Numbered from the stretch's first letter, positions 20,901 through 29,409 are shown. The stretch: 64,000 nucleotides of DNA from Xanthomonas vesicatoria ATCC 35937 (GCF_001908725.1 NZ_CP018725.1:2170001-2234000), one strand, 5' to 3'. Made by a program: numbers and translations. The notes: a model not told the origin generated them from the sequence alone.

Positions 20901-21512
20901 GTGCGCAGCGATGCGTGCGGCCACTCGCGCCAACGGCAGGATGTCGTCGGTAATGGCCGCTGGGTTGCTGGCGCTGCGCAGATCCAGCTCATGCAGCGAC
21001 GGATCGTCCACTGCCAGGGCCAGGCCACCGCATTCCTTGATCGCCGCGGTGCCCAGGGTGCCATCGCCATCGGTGCGGCCCACAATCAGGCCAATCACAT
21101 TGCCGTCCTGGTCATGCGCCATCGAAACGAAGAAGCTGTCGATCAAGCCGTGATCGCTTTCGCCATTGAGTGGCCGCAAGCGCAGGGTGCCCTCTTCCAA
21201 GGTCACCACGGTGTCGTTGGGGGGCAGATAAAACCGTCCGGGCTGCAGGCGGTCACCGTCTTCCGGCACCAGCAACAAGCGTGCCTGCGGGCCCAGCAGT
21301 TCGCGCAAGCGTGCCTTGTCCAGCAATTGCTGATCGCGCAGCAGCAGCATGACTGCCAGATCCGGCGAACCTGCGACCGCATCCAGTACTTCGGCCAGCC
21401 GGGTGGCATCCAGGCCACCCGCACCTACCCCCAGAATGAACAGCGGCGCGTGGTTGGCGTCGGGCGTGTGGTCGTCGTAAGCGGCGTCGTCTTGAGTCAT
21501 GTCGGCTGTCAC
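17964..21512 (-). CDS. CheB-like/CheR/PAS/HWE histidine kinase fusion
   Basis: A 1182-residue cytoplasmic multidomain signalling protein (GTG at 21512; an ATG four codons later at 21500 is equally possible). Order: CheB methylesterase-like domain (about 22-190), CheR methyltransferase (about 220-480, SAM motif GCSTGEEAYSLAML near 328 and VSCRNLLIYLD near 429), a long E/S/N-rich coiled coil (about 665-730), two PAS domains, then an HWE kinase (ELQHRTRN with His near 988; N box LHELATNALKYGAL; LQWVEEG supplying W and E). The CheB domain is degenerate: the expected GASxGG nucleophile elbow reads GVGAGG with the Ser missing, and the catalytic His position reads RD. It is divergent from a single-domain response regulator, a likely partner. 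Confidence 0.92.
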   Translation of the reverse strand: MTADMTQDDAAYDDHTPDANHAPLFILGVGAGGLDATRLAEVLDAVAGSPDLAVMLLLRDQQLLDKARLRELLGPQARLLLVPEDGDRLQPGRFYLPPNDTVVTLEEGTLRLRPLNGESDHGLIDSFFVSMAHDQDGNVIGLIVGRTDGDGTLGTAAIKECGGLALAVDDPSLHELDLRSASNPAAITDDILPLARVAARIAAHMQRHHSLGHAVPAGVRNGSENDQLSQVASILRNTTGHDFHGYKRATFLRRVQRRMQVVQVEALEQYLDVLRSHFDEPLLLFNDLLIGVTQFFRDHREFEFLEQQVIPRLFQGKHVGDHLRVWVLGCSTGEEAYSLAMLLREHAETLDAPPRIQIFASDIDGRALATARVGRYSSSIVGEVAPERLRRWFVKEGDTYVVRKELRELCVFSQHSIVKDPPFSRLDLVSCRNLLIYLDAELQNRVIPIFHFALKPGGYLFLGNAENVSRHAKLFVPVERSFRVFQKIDADSRVHATFPTLPRAPTDRVLAPPQRQRASSSALVRAGERIADHYAPAYAVLDEHFDVLHFSAQAGRFIRPGGGAPSLNLLNLIHRDLRLDLRSALSRAEAEKMPVQIKGIQVHEDSAAWAVDLFVEPTSDSEVPRGYVVLFQEVEVRDPLELAGPRDAAADRGHVQVLENELRITRERLQSMIEELESTNEELKSSNEEYQSLNEELQSANEELETSKEELQSVNEEVTTVNGELAHRVQELAHANSDLKNLLESTQIATLFLDNELRVTNFTPAITDILPLVESDIHRPISHIKLHVAYDELQDDVRRVIRTLAVHDREVENPATHARYMVRVLPYRTVDNFIGGAVLTFTDVTPLTRAERALRSSEQRLRTLMEGIPQLVWRSHDGGNWTWSSPQWSSYTGLSDADSLQLGWLQAVHPDERELTMTAWCDSARTGGLDVEHRLFNASERGYRWFHTRSTAVRDERGQVLEWLGTSTESDNLRRLQEQQRVLVTELQHRTRNLITVVQSVAKQTMQSSQSMPEFAGKFEDRLSALSRVQGLLSQSDNEPTTIGALLRMELAALGAEPDHHRIVVEGPDVALRKSTVQTLALALHELATNALKYGALAVDTGTLAIRWNVVNGGDASAHLVLQWVEEGANQQLRNDRDQAGGFGRRLIEKALPYSHGAHTRYELSDTRLECEIRLPLNPLHG

Positions 21513-21738
21513 ATCGTCGGCGCCTGACGATCAAGCGCAATCCGGAATGATGGCGGATAGCCGCTAATTCCGCCAAGCCAGCGACCTCTCTGCGCGTCCG
21601 CTGATCGCACCATTGGCAGTCATCGGCCACACGGCGGCGCACCCCTGCCGTGGAAGCGCCTGCTTACGCGCCGCGTTAACCTTGGATGGGCGCACCATAT
21701 AAAACGCACCTGGTGCGCCCACGCCTCAGGAGTTGCCC

Positions 21739-22122
21739 ATGTTCGACAATCTACTCACTGGCCGCCGGATCCTGGTGGTCGAAGACGATTATCTATTGGC
21801 CGAGGCGCTCAACGATCTGCTCGTCGAAGCGGGTGCGCGCGTGGTGGGCCCAGTCGGGAATGTGCAAGACGCGCTATCGCTACTCGCGTCAGGCCAGACC
21901 ATCGATGGCGCGCTACTGGACGTCAATGTACGTGGCCAGCCTGTGTTCCCGGTCGCCGACGCCCTGCTGGAGCGCGGTGTTCCGTTCTCTTTCTGCTCCG
22001 GGTACGACCGCTACACGCTACCGCCGCGGTTCGCGCACCTGTCCTACTGCATGAAGCCGTACAACCCGCGCACCATCACCACATTGCTCAGCAAACAGAC
22101 CCAACCGGCCGAGCACTATTGA
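21739..22122 (+). CDS. Single-domain response regulator
   Basis: A 127-residue CheY-like receiver without output domain. Acidic pocket EDD at residues 16-18, phospho-acceptor Asp61 (GALLDVNVRG), and Lys106 in MKPYN are all present. ATG 21739 has AGGAG seven bases upstream, better than the TTG two codons earlier. It is divergent from the HWE-kinase fusion, which often phosphorylates such single-domain regulators, so it is probably its partner. Its stop overlaps the end of the convergent small gene by 7 bases. Confidence 0.9.
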   Translation: MFDNLLTGRRILVVEDDYLLAEALNDLLVEAGARVVGPVGNVQDALSLLASGQTIDGALLDVNVRGQPVFPVADALLERGVPFSFCSGYDRYTLPPRFAHLSYCMKPYNPRTITTLLSKQTQPAEHY

Positions 22123-22370
22123 TCGTTCGGCGGCGGCACCGTTACGTCAGGTGCTTGGGCGTGCTGGCTGTCGGCTAATTCCTGGGCGCGCTCCTGCTCG
22201 CCTAGCTCGTTGAGCAACTGGATGGCGGACTGATGCGCATGACGCAACGTTTCAAGCGGTTTCGAGGTCTCGTCACGCAGTGCATACAACGCAAAACCCA
22301 TCACATTGAGACGGTTGCGTAACTGATGCAGCAGCTCGCGTTTGCCGCCCTGCGATGCAACATCCGTCAC
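22116..22370 (-). CDS. Histidine-kinase dimerisation-domain-only protein
   Basis: An 84-residue protein. It has two predicted helices around LLHQLRNRLNVMGFALYALR, which is the HisKA-like 'H-E/Q-L-R-N-x-L-N' phospho-acceptor box with His15, but no ATPase domain. It could be a phosphotransfer protein, a dimerisation partner or a regulator of the neighbouring response regulator. It overlaps the NtrC-type regulator gene by 4 bases (its start within that gene's end), so the two are co-translated. Function is inference. Confidence 0.65.
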   Translation of the reverse strand: MTDVASQGGKRELLHQLRNRLNVMGFALYALRDETSKPLETLRHAHQSAIQLLNELGEQERAQELADSQHAQAPDVTVPPPNDQ

Positions 22371-23650
22371 TGCGCGTCCTTGTCACTGAGCCGGTTATGC
22401 AGCGTGCGTACGCTGATCCCCAATTCGCGTGCCGCAGCCTTCTTGTTGAACCGCGTACGCGCCAAGGCTGACTCGATCATGGCGTCTTCGGCTTGACGCA
22501 TGGTCCACCCCACCGGAATCAGCAAGCCGTCTTCGTCGGCCTGCGGCACGGTCTGCTCCACATCCGGCGCAGTCAGCAAATCGCCATCCGAGCGCAGATA
22601 CAGATAGTGGATGAACGAGCGTAGCTCGCGCACGTTGCCCGGCCAGGTGTGATACGCCAGATAGCGCAGCAGCGACTTGGTCGGCAGCTTGCGCTTGCCG
22701 TATTTGACGTTGAGCTCGTCGATCACGCGTAGCCCCAGCACACGCGCGTCGCCGCGGCGTTCGCGAAGCGACGGCACCTGGATCGGGTACTCGTTGAGAC
22801 GGTAGAACAGATCCTCACGCAGCACGGCTTGCTCGCGCTGCACATGTTGATGCGTGGCAGCGACCACCCGCGCATCGAGCGGAATTTCTTCGTTGCCGCC
22901 AACGCGCATGAAACTGCGCGATTCGATCGCCCGCAACAGATAGACCTGCAAGCGCTTGGGCATTTCGCCGATCTCATCCAGAAACAGCGTGCCATCGGCC
23001 GCCTGTTCCAGGAATCCGGCATGACGACGGTCGGCACCGGTGAAGCTGCCGCGCTCATGGCCAAACAGCTGGCTTGCCAACAACTCTTCGGGAATCGCGC
23101 CGCAGTTGACCGGCACGAAGCGACCGCGACGGCCCGACACCCGGTGGATGGCACGTGCGACCAGATCCTTGCCGGTGCCGGTTTCGCCAGTCACCAGAAC
23201 ATTCAGATCGGTTGGCGCCACGCGCACGATGTCCTTGCGCAACAGCACGATGCTGTCGCTGTTACCAATGATGCCCAGATTGCCCTGCTGGGCCTCACGC
23301 AGACCACCCAGCACACGCTCCAGCCGCTCCGGCGCAAACGGCTTGGTCAGGAACTCGCTGACCCCAAACTGCTGCGCGCGGCCCTGGGTTTCATATGCAT
23401 AGTCGCCCGACACCACGACGATCTGTGGTGTGTGATCGGGGTCCAACCGTTCGATGAGATCGAAGCCGCTGCCATCTGGCAGGCCAACGTCCACAACTAA
23501 TAGATCGGGGAAGTTGCTGTCCAGCCAATGGCTGGCTTCGCCAAGGGTGTGGATGCCCTTGGCGCGGAAGCCGCTATCGGTGGCCAACTCAACCACCTGA
23601 TCGCAGAACTCCACGTCGTCATCGATGATGGCGCAGGAAAGACGGTCCAT
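22367..23650 (-). CDS. Sigma-54-dependent response regulator (NtrC/AtoC type)
   Basis: A 427-residue transcription activator. Receiver domain with Asp10-12 and phospho-Asp54 (LLVVDVGLPDG); AAA+ domain with Walker A GETGTGKD, the sigma-54 contact loop as GSFTGAD, Walker B GTLFLDEIGEM and the arginine-finger region; a C-terminal Fis-type helix-turn-helix (NKKAAARELGISVRTLHNRL). The usual GAFTGA loop reads GSFTGA, a tolerated variant. The start at MDRLSCAIIDDD is used. It activates sigma-54 promoters after phosphorylation, probably within the same signalling block. Confidence 0.94.
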   Translation of the reverse strand: MDRLSCAIIDDDVEFCDQVVELATDSGFRAKGIHTLGEASHWLDSNFPDLLVVDVGLPDGSGFDLIERLDPDHTPQIVVVSGDYAYETQGRAQQFGVSEFLTKPFAPERLERVLGGLREAQQGNLGIIGNSDSIVLLRKDIVRVAPTDLNVLVTGETGTGKDLVARAIHRVSGRRGRFVPVNCGAIPEELLASQLFGHERGSFTGADRRHAGFLEQAADGTLFLDEIGEMPKRLQVYLLRAIESRSFMRVGGNEEIPLDARVVAATHQHVQREQAVLREDLFYRLNEYPIQVPSLRERRGDARVLGLRVIDELNVKYGKRKLPTKSLLRYLAYHTWPGNVRELRSFIHYLYLRSDGDLLTAPDVEQTVPQADEDGLLIPVGWTMRQAEDAMIESALARTRFNKKAAARELGISVRTLHNRLSDKDAQ

Positions 23651-24182
23651 GAGCGCTTGTGTCCGCAATGGCTACTACATGTTCAGTTGAGAATTGTGAC
23701 AGCGGCGCGAAAACCGCGCCTGCGCATCACTACGAGATTGCACGTGCAGCCACGACCCTCGTGGCCGAACCGTCGCCCTTGCCCCCAAGTCGAGCTCGCC
23801 GTGTCGTGCGCGCAGTACGCACGGCTGGGCAGCAATTTGCCAGTGCCAAGCGTCATGGTCGGGGTCGGTCACCGTGCCCGGCATGTCGAAACGCCAAACA
23901 GTGCAAGGTTTGCGACGACGGTTGCCGCGCATTCTTGCTCGGCCCGGCGCGGCTTAGTCTAATGGATCAGTTCGTTTATGGTGTTGCACTGCAACCGTGT
24001 CCCGGCCGCCAATAGGCGGCCGTTATCCCATTGGATGACGCGTCCGGGCGATGAACGTTGCGGTCTGAGGCGCCTCCACCCACGACGCGCATCGCGTGGA
24101 GAGCGCGTGCAGATCGTCATCACGGCGTCGTACTTTCAAAGCGCAAAACATTGCTCCCCGACCTAGCCGAGCGAGGTGTCAC
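23651..24182. other. Intergenic, divergent promoter region
   Basis: About 530 bases between the NtrC-type regulator and the small protein at 24183. No gene recognised. A partial sigma-54-like string near 23840 has the wrong spacing. Confidence 0.4.
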
Positions 24183-24464
24183 ATGCATGCAGTATCCGTA
24201 CATCGCCACGCCGATGTGCAAAGCGCATTGACGTATTGGAGGGACCAGCATCGGCGCGGCCAGCTTGGCTACCATCCCTTCGACGGCATTCCCGAAGGGA
24301 CCGTGCGCGCCGTCTGCGACGCGTACAACGCGCAGCCGGATCTGAGCGAGCAGCAAGCAATCAAGGCAGTGCGCGATGCGCTGTGCCTGACGCCGGGCTC
24401 TAGCAATGCGGCCCTTGCCGACTGGTTGGCGCCCCGTTGTCTGCGGCATCTGCGCAGCGCCTAG
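24183..24464 (+). CDS. Small hypothetical protein
   Basis: A 93-residue helical protein (HADVQSALTYWRDQHRRGQL, then TVRAVCDAYNAQPDLSEQQA, KAVRDALCLTPGSSNAALADWL). GAGGTG lies upstream of the ATG at 24183. It contains no membrane segment. The gene stands alone with about 260 bases before the bd oxidase. No family recognised. Confidence 0.6.
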   Translation: MHAVSVHRHADVQSALTYWRDQHRRGQLGYHPFDGIPEGTVRAVCDAYNAQPDLSEQQAIKAVRDALCLTPGSSNAALADWLAPRCLRHLRSA

Positions 24465-24721
24465 GCCGCGCCGTTACCGATCACATTGGACGCACCGCAC
24501 GGATGCGGAGTACTCAACGCAACACGACCGCCCGGGCGGTACGAAACGCGCCTGGGCTTCCACCCTGCTGCCGCATGCCACTACGCGTGCGGCCTATCGC
24601 ATCGTGAAGCGTTAAGCGACAGCGCTCACAGGCACAGTCCTCATACTGGGATCCAGCTCGCACTACGGCATGCCATTACCTCGCCAGCATCGCTGTGACC
24701 ACACGCTACTAGGAGAACCCC

Positions 24722-26131
24722 GTGGAAGCGTTGTTGTTGTCCCGCCTCCAGTTCGCTTTCGTTATTTCATTCCATGTGCTGTTCCCGGCCTTCACCATTA
24801 GCCTGGCGAATCTGCTGGGCTTTCTTGAGTGGCGTTGGTTACGCACGCACGACGAGGGATGGAAACGGCTGTATTTTTTCTGGCTGCGCATCTTTGCCGT
24901 GTCCTTCGGCATGGGCGTGGTCAGCGGCATCGTGATGGCGTTCCAGTTTGGCGCCAATTGGCCCGAGCTCAGCCGTATCGCCGGCGGCGTGATCGGGCCG
25001 CTCTTGAGCTATGAAGTGCTCACCGCGTTCTTCCTGGAAGCGAGCTTCCTGGGCGTGATGTTGTTCGGCTGGGGCCGCGTTTCGGAGAAGCTGCACTTCT
25101 TTGCAACCTGCATGGTGGCGATCGGTACGCTGGTGTCCACGTTCTGGATCCTGTCGTCCAATAGCTGGCTGCACACGCCGCAGGGCTACGCGATGGTCAA
25201 CGGCATCGTGCAGCCGGTGAGCTGGGTGCAGATCATCTTCAACCCATCGTTCCCCTATCGTCTGGTGCACATGGCACTGGGCTCGTTCATCACTACCTGC
25301 TTCGTCGTGGGCGGCGTGGCGGCGTACTACCTGCGCAAGGGCGTGCACCTGCCCGAGGCTGCGCGCATGTTGCGACTGTCGGTAGCTTTTGCCGCCATCG
25401 TGCTGCCCATCCAGGTCCTGGTCGGCGACCAGCACGGCCTCAACACGCTTGAACATCAGCCGCTCAAGGTGGCGGCGATGGAAGCGCACTGGCACAGTGA
25501 GAAAGCCGGTGCCGGCGTGCCGCTGGTGGTGTTTGCGCTACCCAATGCCGAGGCCGAGCGCAATGACTACGAAGTAGCGATTCCACGCTTGGGCAGCCTG
25601 ATCCTGACCCATAGCGCCGATGGCGACATCACTGCGCTGACCTCGGTGCCACGCGATCAGCGCCCACCGGTGGCTCCGGTCTTCTTCGCCTTCCGCATCA
25701 TGGTCGGCCTGGGCATGGCGATGCTGTTGTTGTCGTGGGTGTCTGCCATTGCGTGGTGGCGCGGCCGGCTGCATGCAAAAGCGCTCATCCTGGCCTGGAA
25801 CGTGATGCTGCCGGCCGGCTTTATCGCCCTGATCGCCGGCTGGTTCGTCACCGAAATCGGGCGACAGCCGTGGGTGGTGTATGGACTGCTACGCACCGCC
25901 GACGCAATGGGCCCGCAATCGGCCGCGACCGTGGCAGTGTCGTTGCTGGTGTACGTGCTGGGCTACGCATTCGTCTTCGGCTTCGGCATCTTTTACCTCA
26001 CCAAACTGGTGCATGCCGGCCCGCGAACCAGCAGCGATGGCCCGGACGTGGCCGGGGGCGAACACACGCCTGCACGCCCGCTCTCTGCTGCCGACACCGC
26101 GCTGGAACAGGAGAACACACCATGGAACTGA
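24722..26131 (+). CDS. cydA: Cytochrome bd-type quinol oxidase subunit I (CIO-like)
   Basis: A 469-residue heme subunit of the bd oxidase that oxidises ubiquinol and reduces oxygen to water in the inner membrane. It starts at GTG 24722 behind AGGAG. The N-terminus LLSRLQFAFVISFHVLFPAF carries the heme b595 His ligand region; the GDQHGLNTLEHQPLKVAAMEA region is the conserved quinol-site border, and GWFVTEIGRQPWVVYG is the classic CydA signature. The short quinol loop and 469-residue length resemble the cyanide-insensitive CioA type rather than E. coli CydA, and the tail is shortened. It overlaps subunit II by 10 bases. Confidence 0.95.
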   Translation: MEALLLSRLQFAFVISFHVLFPAFTISLANLLGFLEWRWLRTHDEGWKRLYFFWLRIFAVSFGMGVVSGIVMAFQFGANWPELSRIAGGVIGPLLSYEVLTAFFLEASFLGVMLFGWGRVSEKLHFFATCMVAIGTLVSTFWILSSNSWLHTPQGYAMVNGIVQPVSWVQIIFNPSFPYRLVHMALGSFITTCFVVGGVAAYYLRKGVHLPEAARMLRLSVAFAAIVLPIQVLVGDQHGLNTLEHQPLKVAAMEAHWHSEKAGAGVPLVVFALPNAEAERNDYEVAIPRLGSLILTHSADGDITALTSVPRDQRPPVAPVFFAFRIMVGLGMAMLLLSWVSAIAWWRGRLHAKALILAWNVMLPAGFIALIAGWFVTEIGRQPWVVYGLLRTADAMGPQSAATVAVSLLVYVLGYAFVFGFGIFYLTKLVHAGPRTSSDGPDVAGGEHTPARPLSAADTALEQENTPWN

Positions 26132-27144
26132 GCTACTGGTTGCCGGTGGTGTGGTTTGGCGTCATCGGCTTTGGCGTGCTGATGTACGTGGTGCTGGATG
26201 GCTTCGTATTGGGACTAGGCATGCTGGCGCCGTTCGCACGCGACGAACAGGAGGTGGACCTGATGATGAATACCGCCGCCCCGATCTGGGACGGCAACGA
26301 GACCTGGCTGGTGCTCGGTGGCGCGGGATTGTCCGCTGCGTTTCCGGCTGCGTACGCGGTGATCCTGTCGGGACTGTACCTGCCGGTGCTGTTGATGGTG
26401 ATGGCGTTGGTGTTCCGTGGTGTGGCCTTCGAGTTCCGCTTCAAGGCGCAACGCTCGCGACGGCTGTGGACGCTTTCGTTCATCGCCGGCTCCATCCTTA
26501 CTGCATTCGCGCAAGGCATCATTCTGGGTGCGCTGGTGGAAGGCATGGCACTGGAAAATGGGCGCTACATCGGCGGGGTATTTGGCTGGTTCAGCCCGTT
26601 CACCATCCTCACCGGCGCGGCCCTGGTCTTTGGCTATGCGCTGCTCGGCAGCACTTGGTTGATCCTCAAGACCGAGGGACGCACGCATACCCTGGCGCGC
26701 CAGCTGACCAAGCCGCTGGTCGGTGTGGTAGTGACCTTCCTGGTGCTGGTCAGCGCGTGGCTGCCGTTCCTGAGCTCGCATGTGATGGCACGGTGGTTCG
26801 CGCACGGCAACTTCTGGTGGTTGTCGCCGATCCCGGCAGTGACGGCAGCCGTGGCGCTGGCGTTGTGGCGTAGTAGCGACAGCTCACGCAGCGATGCGTC
26901 GCCGTTCCTGCTGACACTGGCCATCTTCGTGCTGGGTTTTATCGGACTGGTGCTGGGCATGTGGCCGTATCTGGTGCCGCCCAGCTACACCATCTGGCAG
27001 GCGGCCGCGCCGCCCTCGTCGCAGATCTTCCCGATGGTTGGCCTGGTGGTGTTGCTGCCGTTGGTACTGGGCTATACGGTGTGGTCGTATCGCGTGTTCC
27101 GCGGCAAGATCGCCGCCGATGTGGGCTATCACCATCACCATTGA
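26122..27144 (+). CDS. cydB: Cytochrome bd-type quinol oxidase subunit II
   Basis: A 340-residue membrane partner of CydA. It opens with YWLPVVWFGVIGFGVLMYVVLDG and contains the conserved 'APIWDGNETWLVLGG' and FRGVAFEFRFK signatures of CydB. GGAG lies 7-10 bases upstream of ATG 26122, and the gene overlaps cydA by 10 bases. No CydX or CydDC genes adjoin. An unusual feature is the C-terminal GYHHHH, four histidines at the very end, which could bind metal. Confidence 0.94.
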   Translation: MELSYWLPVVWFGVIGFGVLMYVVLDGFVLGLGMLAPFARDEQEVDLMMNTAAPIWDGNETWLVLGGAGLSAAFPAAYAVILSGLYLPVLLMVMALVFRGVAFEFRFKAQRSRRLWTLSFIAGSILTAFAQGIILGALVEGMALENGRYIGGVFGWFSPFTILTGAALVFGYALLGSTWLILKTEGRTHTLARQLTKPLVGVVVTFLVLVSAWLPFLSSHVMARWFAHGNFWWLSPIPAVTAAVALALWRSSDSSRSDASPFLLTLAIFVLGFIGLVLGMWPYLVPPSYTIWQAAAPPSSQIFPMVGLVVLLPLVLGYTVWSYRVFRGKIAADVGYHHHH

Positions 27145-27210
27145 GCACGTTTCAGCGCCGCACCGCACCGCGCGGAATGCGGAATGCCGTCCCGGCGCGG
27201 CAGAGCTGAA

Positions 27211-27242
27211 AGCACCACGCCCGCGGTTGCGGGCGTGGTGCT
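27211..27242. terminator. Terminator hairpin between convergent genes
   Basis: A perfect 14-bp stem (27211-27224 with 27229-27242, loop GGTT) between the bd oxidase and the convergent small gene. It has no long T-run on the plus strand and only TTTC on the minus strand, so it may work in both directions moderately. Confidence 0.6.
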
Positions 27243-27260
27243 GGCGATTGCCGGAGGGTC

Positions 27261-27446
27261 TCAACGCTTTTCCGAGCCATCCGGGCGTTCGTAATCGTGC
27301 TCGGGATCGGCTTTGTTGACGTCACGGTCCTCGTCGGGCATGTCGTGGACCTTCCACTCCACGTTCTCGTTACGTTTCTCCTGCGGCGTGAACGGCTTGC
27401 TCTGATCGGAACCGGGACCCCACGGCTTTTTCGCTTCGCTACCCAT
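27261..27446 (-). CDS. Small charged hypothetical protein
   Basis: A 61-residue highly charged protein (GSEAKKPWGPGSDQSKPFTP, then PDEDRDVNKADPEHDYERPD). It lacks hydrophobic segments and is likely disordered, of the type common among stress-related small proteins. GGAG six bases upstream selects ATG 27446 over the one at 27452. No family known to me. Confidence 0.65.
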   Translation of the reverse strand: MGSEAKKPWGPGSDQSKPFTPQEKRNENVEWKVHDMPDEDRDVNKADPEHDYERPDGSEKR

Positions 27447-27595
27447 GTGCATCTCCTGCGTCTCGGTGTGAGGTCACGCTAGGCACAGGCACATTGCAGT
27501 GGAGTGAACGAAGCTGCGTGATGGTGTGAAGTGACCATGCGCCAAGTGGTCGGCCTGGCGCGCAGATGCATCGCACACTCCACGCGCCACGACGC

Positions 27596-28237
27596 TCACC
27601 CACCGGTCTGCGAATGGGGCGCCTCTACCGGCTTGGATTGCGGCGAATCCTTTTGCCGCAGCCAGATCGTCAAGACCACCAGCGAAAACACCGCCAGAAA
27701 TTCGCTTTGCCAGTTCTGCATCGACTCGAACCAGAACGCGGCGTCGGTGAAATGGTCGAACATGGTGATGGGCGGCAGGCCCTTCTGTGCGCGCTCCAGC
27801 AGCTCGAGCCGCCAACTGCCGATCAGATGCAACCCAAAGCTCATCAGGAACAGGATGCCAAAGGCAATTGCCAGAGAGTGTTCGTACAACCGCAGCCATA
27901 GCCCACCGGCACGCACGGGCCACGGCGCGGTGCCGGGTTTGATCGAGGTGTCCTCTTCGTCGGGATCGAGCGGGCGCGATTCTGCCGAACCGACCTGTCG
28001 CAGCTTGACCGTCAGCAGCACATACATGCCCATCTGCAGAAACTCGCTCTCCCAGTTTTCGAACAACGCAGACACGAAGTGCGGGCTATGCAGATAAGCC
28101 GCCAACCGCAGTGCCGCCTGCCCCTGCTCGCGCAGCTCCTCGTTATACGCGTGGAGTCCGGCATAGATCTGACAGCAGATGAAGAACAAGGTTAGCCCAA
28201 GCAGGCACAACGACAAACCGTTACGACGGAAGAACAT
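27596..28237 (-). CDS. DUF6766-type membrane protein
   Basis: A 213-residue inner-membrane protein. About four hydrophobic segments are visible (RRNGLSLCLLGLTLFFICC near the N-terminus; FLQMGMYVLLTV; SLAIAFGILFLMSFGLHLI; FLAVFSLVVLTIWL). The pairs 'ENWESEFLQMG' and 'QNWQSEFLAV' form an internal repeat, a mark of this family. AGGAGG upstream decides the ATG at 28237, 15 codons inside the longest frame. Function unknown; family members occur near stress genes. Divergent from the SDR gene. Confidence 0.78.
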   Translation of the reverse strand: MFFRRNGLSLCLLGLTLFFICCQIYAGLHAYNEELREQGQAALRLAAYLHSPHFVSALFENWESEFLQMGMYVLLTVKLRQVGSAESRPLDPDEEDTSIKPGTAPWPVRAGGLWLRLYEHSLAIAFGILFLMSFGLHLIGSWRLELLERAQKGLPPITMFDHFTDAAFWFESMQNWQSEFLAVFSLVVLTIWLRQKDSPQSKPVEAPHSQTGG

Positions 28238-28485
28238 GGAAGGCCTCCTGACAATGCGCGCAGTATCGAACGTCGTGAGCAAGAGCGCATGAAGCCCGCA
28301 GCCATGGGCGCCATCGGTCTACGCAGAAAGATAACCGGCCTTATGAATGTGCCGCCTGCTAGTGAAGTGCAGCACACACGCTGCCGACATTGCCTAGCCC
28401 GGATGTTTACGTTTGCATGCCCACACTGGGGTTGAGCGCAGCACTTGCTGCTTGCATCAGCACACACCAACGTCAGGAGACGACC

Positions 28486-29352
28486 ATGCCCGTACCCAAT
28501 TATCCGCGTCCGCCCTTCAAGCCGCAGCAGCAGAGCTTTCCGGGCCGCACCGAGAAGATGGACCCGCGCCCGGACCATGGCGAAGACAGCTATGTCGGTC
28601 ATGGGCAACTGAAAGGCAAGCGCGCATTGATCACCGGTGGCGACAGCGGCATCGGCGCGGCGGTGGCCATCGCCTATGCACGCGAGGGCGCCGATGTGGC
28701 CATCGCATTCCTGCCTGACGAGCAGGAGGACGCGGCCAAGATCGGCGCGCTCATTGAGAAAGCCGGGGTCAAGGCGCTGCTGGTGGCATGCGACATCAGC
28801 GACCCAAGCCAGGCGGCAGCACTGATCGAGAAGGTCAACAGTGCCTTCGGCGGCCTGGATATCCTGGTCAATAATGCCGGCTACCAGAAGTACTTCGAAA
28901 GCTTCGAAGACATTACGCTGGACGAGTGGCGCAAGACCTTCGACACCAACGTGCATGCGGCCTTCAACCTGGTGCGGCTGTCGGCACCCCTGATGACGGA
29001 TGGCGGCTCGATCATCAACACCGCCTCGGTGCAATCGAAAAAGCCCACTCCCAACATCCTGCCTTACGCGGCGACCAAGGGCGCATTGGCCAATCTCACC
29101 ATCGGTCTGGCCGGCGTGCTGGCCGAGAAAAATATCCGCGTCAACGCCGTGCTCCCCGGCCCTATCTGGACGCCATTCATTCCTTCGGGCATGGACGAAG
29201 AATCGGTGCAGAACTTCGGTGCGCAGACGCCCATGGGGCGTCCTGGTCAGCCCGTGGAGTTGGCCTCGGCCTACGTCATGCTGGCATCCGATACGGCCAG
29301 CTATACCTCGGGCACTCTATTGACCATCGCTGGCGGTGCCGTCACGATGTAA
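28486..29352 (+). CDS. SDR family oxidoreductase (YhxC/YdaD-like)
   Basis: A 288-residue short-chain dehydrogenase. It has the NAD(P) motif TGGDSGIGAAVAIAYAREGA, the NNAG motif (ILVNNAGYQ), the catalytic Ser in INTASVQS and the YAATKGAL motif (Tyr and Lys near residues 190 and 194). The N-terminal extension with PPFKPQQQSFPGRTEKMDP followed by DHGEDSYVG is typical of general-stress SDRs. The ATG at 28486 has AGGAG upstream. It uses NAD(P)H in the cytoplasm; the substrate is unknown. It ends in a terminator. Confidence 0.92.
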   Translation: MPVPNYPRPPFKPQQQSFPGRTEKMDPRPDHGEDSYVGHGQLKGKRALITGGDSGIGAAVAIAYAREGADVAIAFLPDEQEDAAKIGALIEKAGVKALLVACDISDPSQAAALIEKVNSAFGGLDILVNNAGYQKYFESFEDITLDEWRKTFDTNVHAAFNLVRLSAPLMTDGGSIINTASVQSKKPTPNILPYAATKGALANLTIGLAGVLAEKNIRVNAVLPGPIWTPFIPSGMDEESVQNFGAQTPMGRPGQPVELASAYVMLASDTASYTSGTLLTIAGGAVTM

Positions 29353-29372
29353 CACGCGTAGAGCGCTGCATG

Positions 29373-29409
29373 CCCGCGTCACCTGTGAAGGTGACGCGGG
29401 TATTTTGTT
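29373..29409 (+). terminator. Rho-independent terminator after SDR gene
   Basis: A 12-bp stem (29373-29384 with 29389-29400, loop GTGA) followed by TATTTTGTT. It lies 20 bases after the SDR stop. Confidence 0.8.

Noticed and set aside
18144..21527. Plus-strand open frames across the CheB/CheR kinase
   Set aside because: Antisense of a clearly recognised multidomain gene.
23830..23860. Sigma-54 promoter candidate upstream of the NtrC-type gene
   Set aside because: GG and GC elements are 12 bases apart instead of 10.
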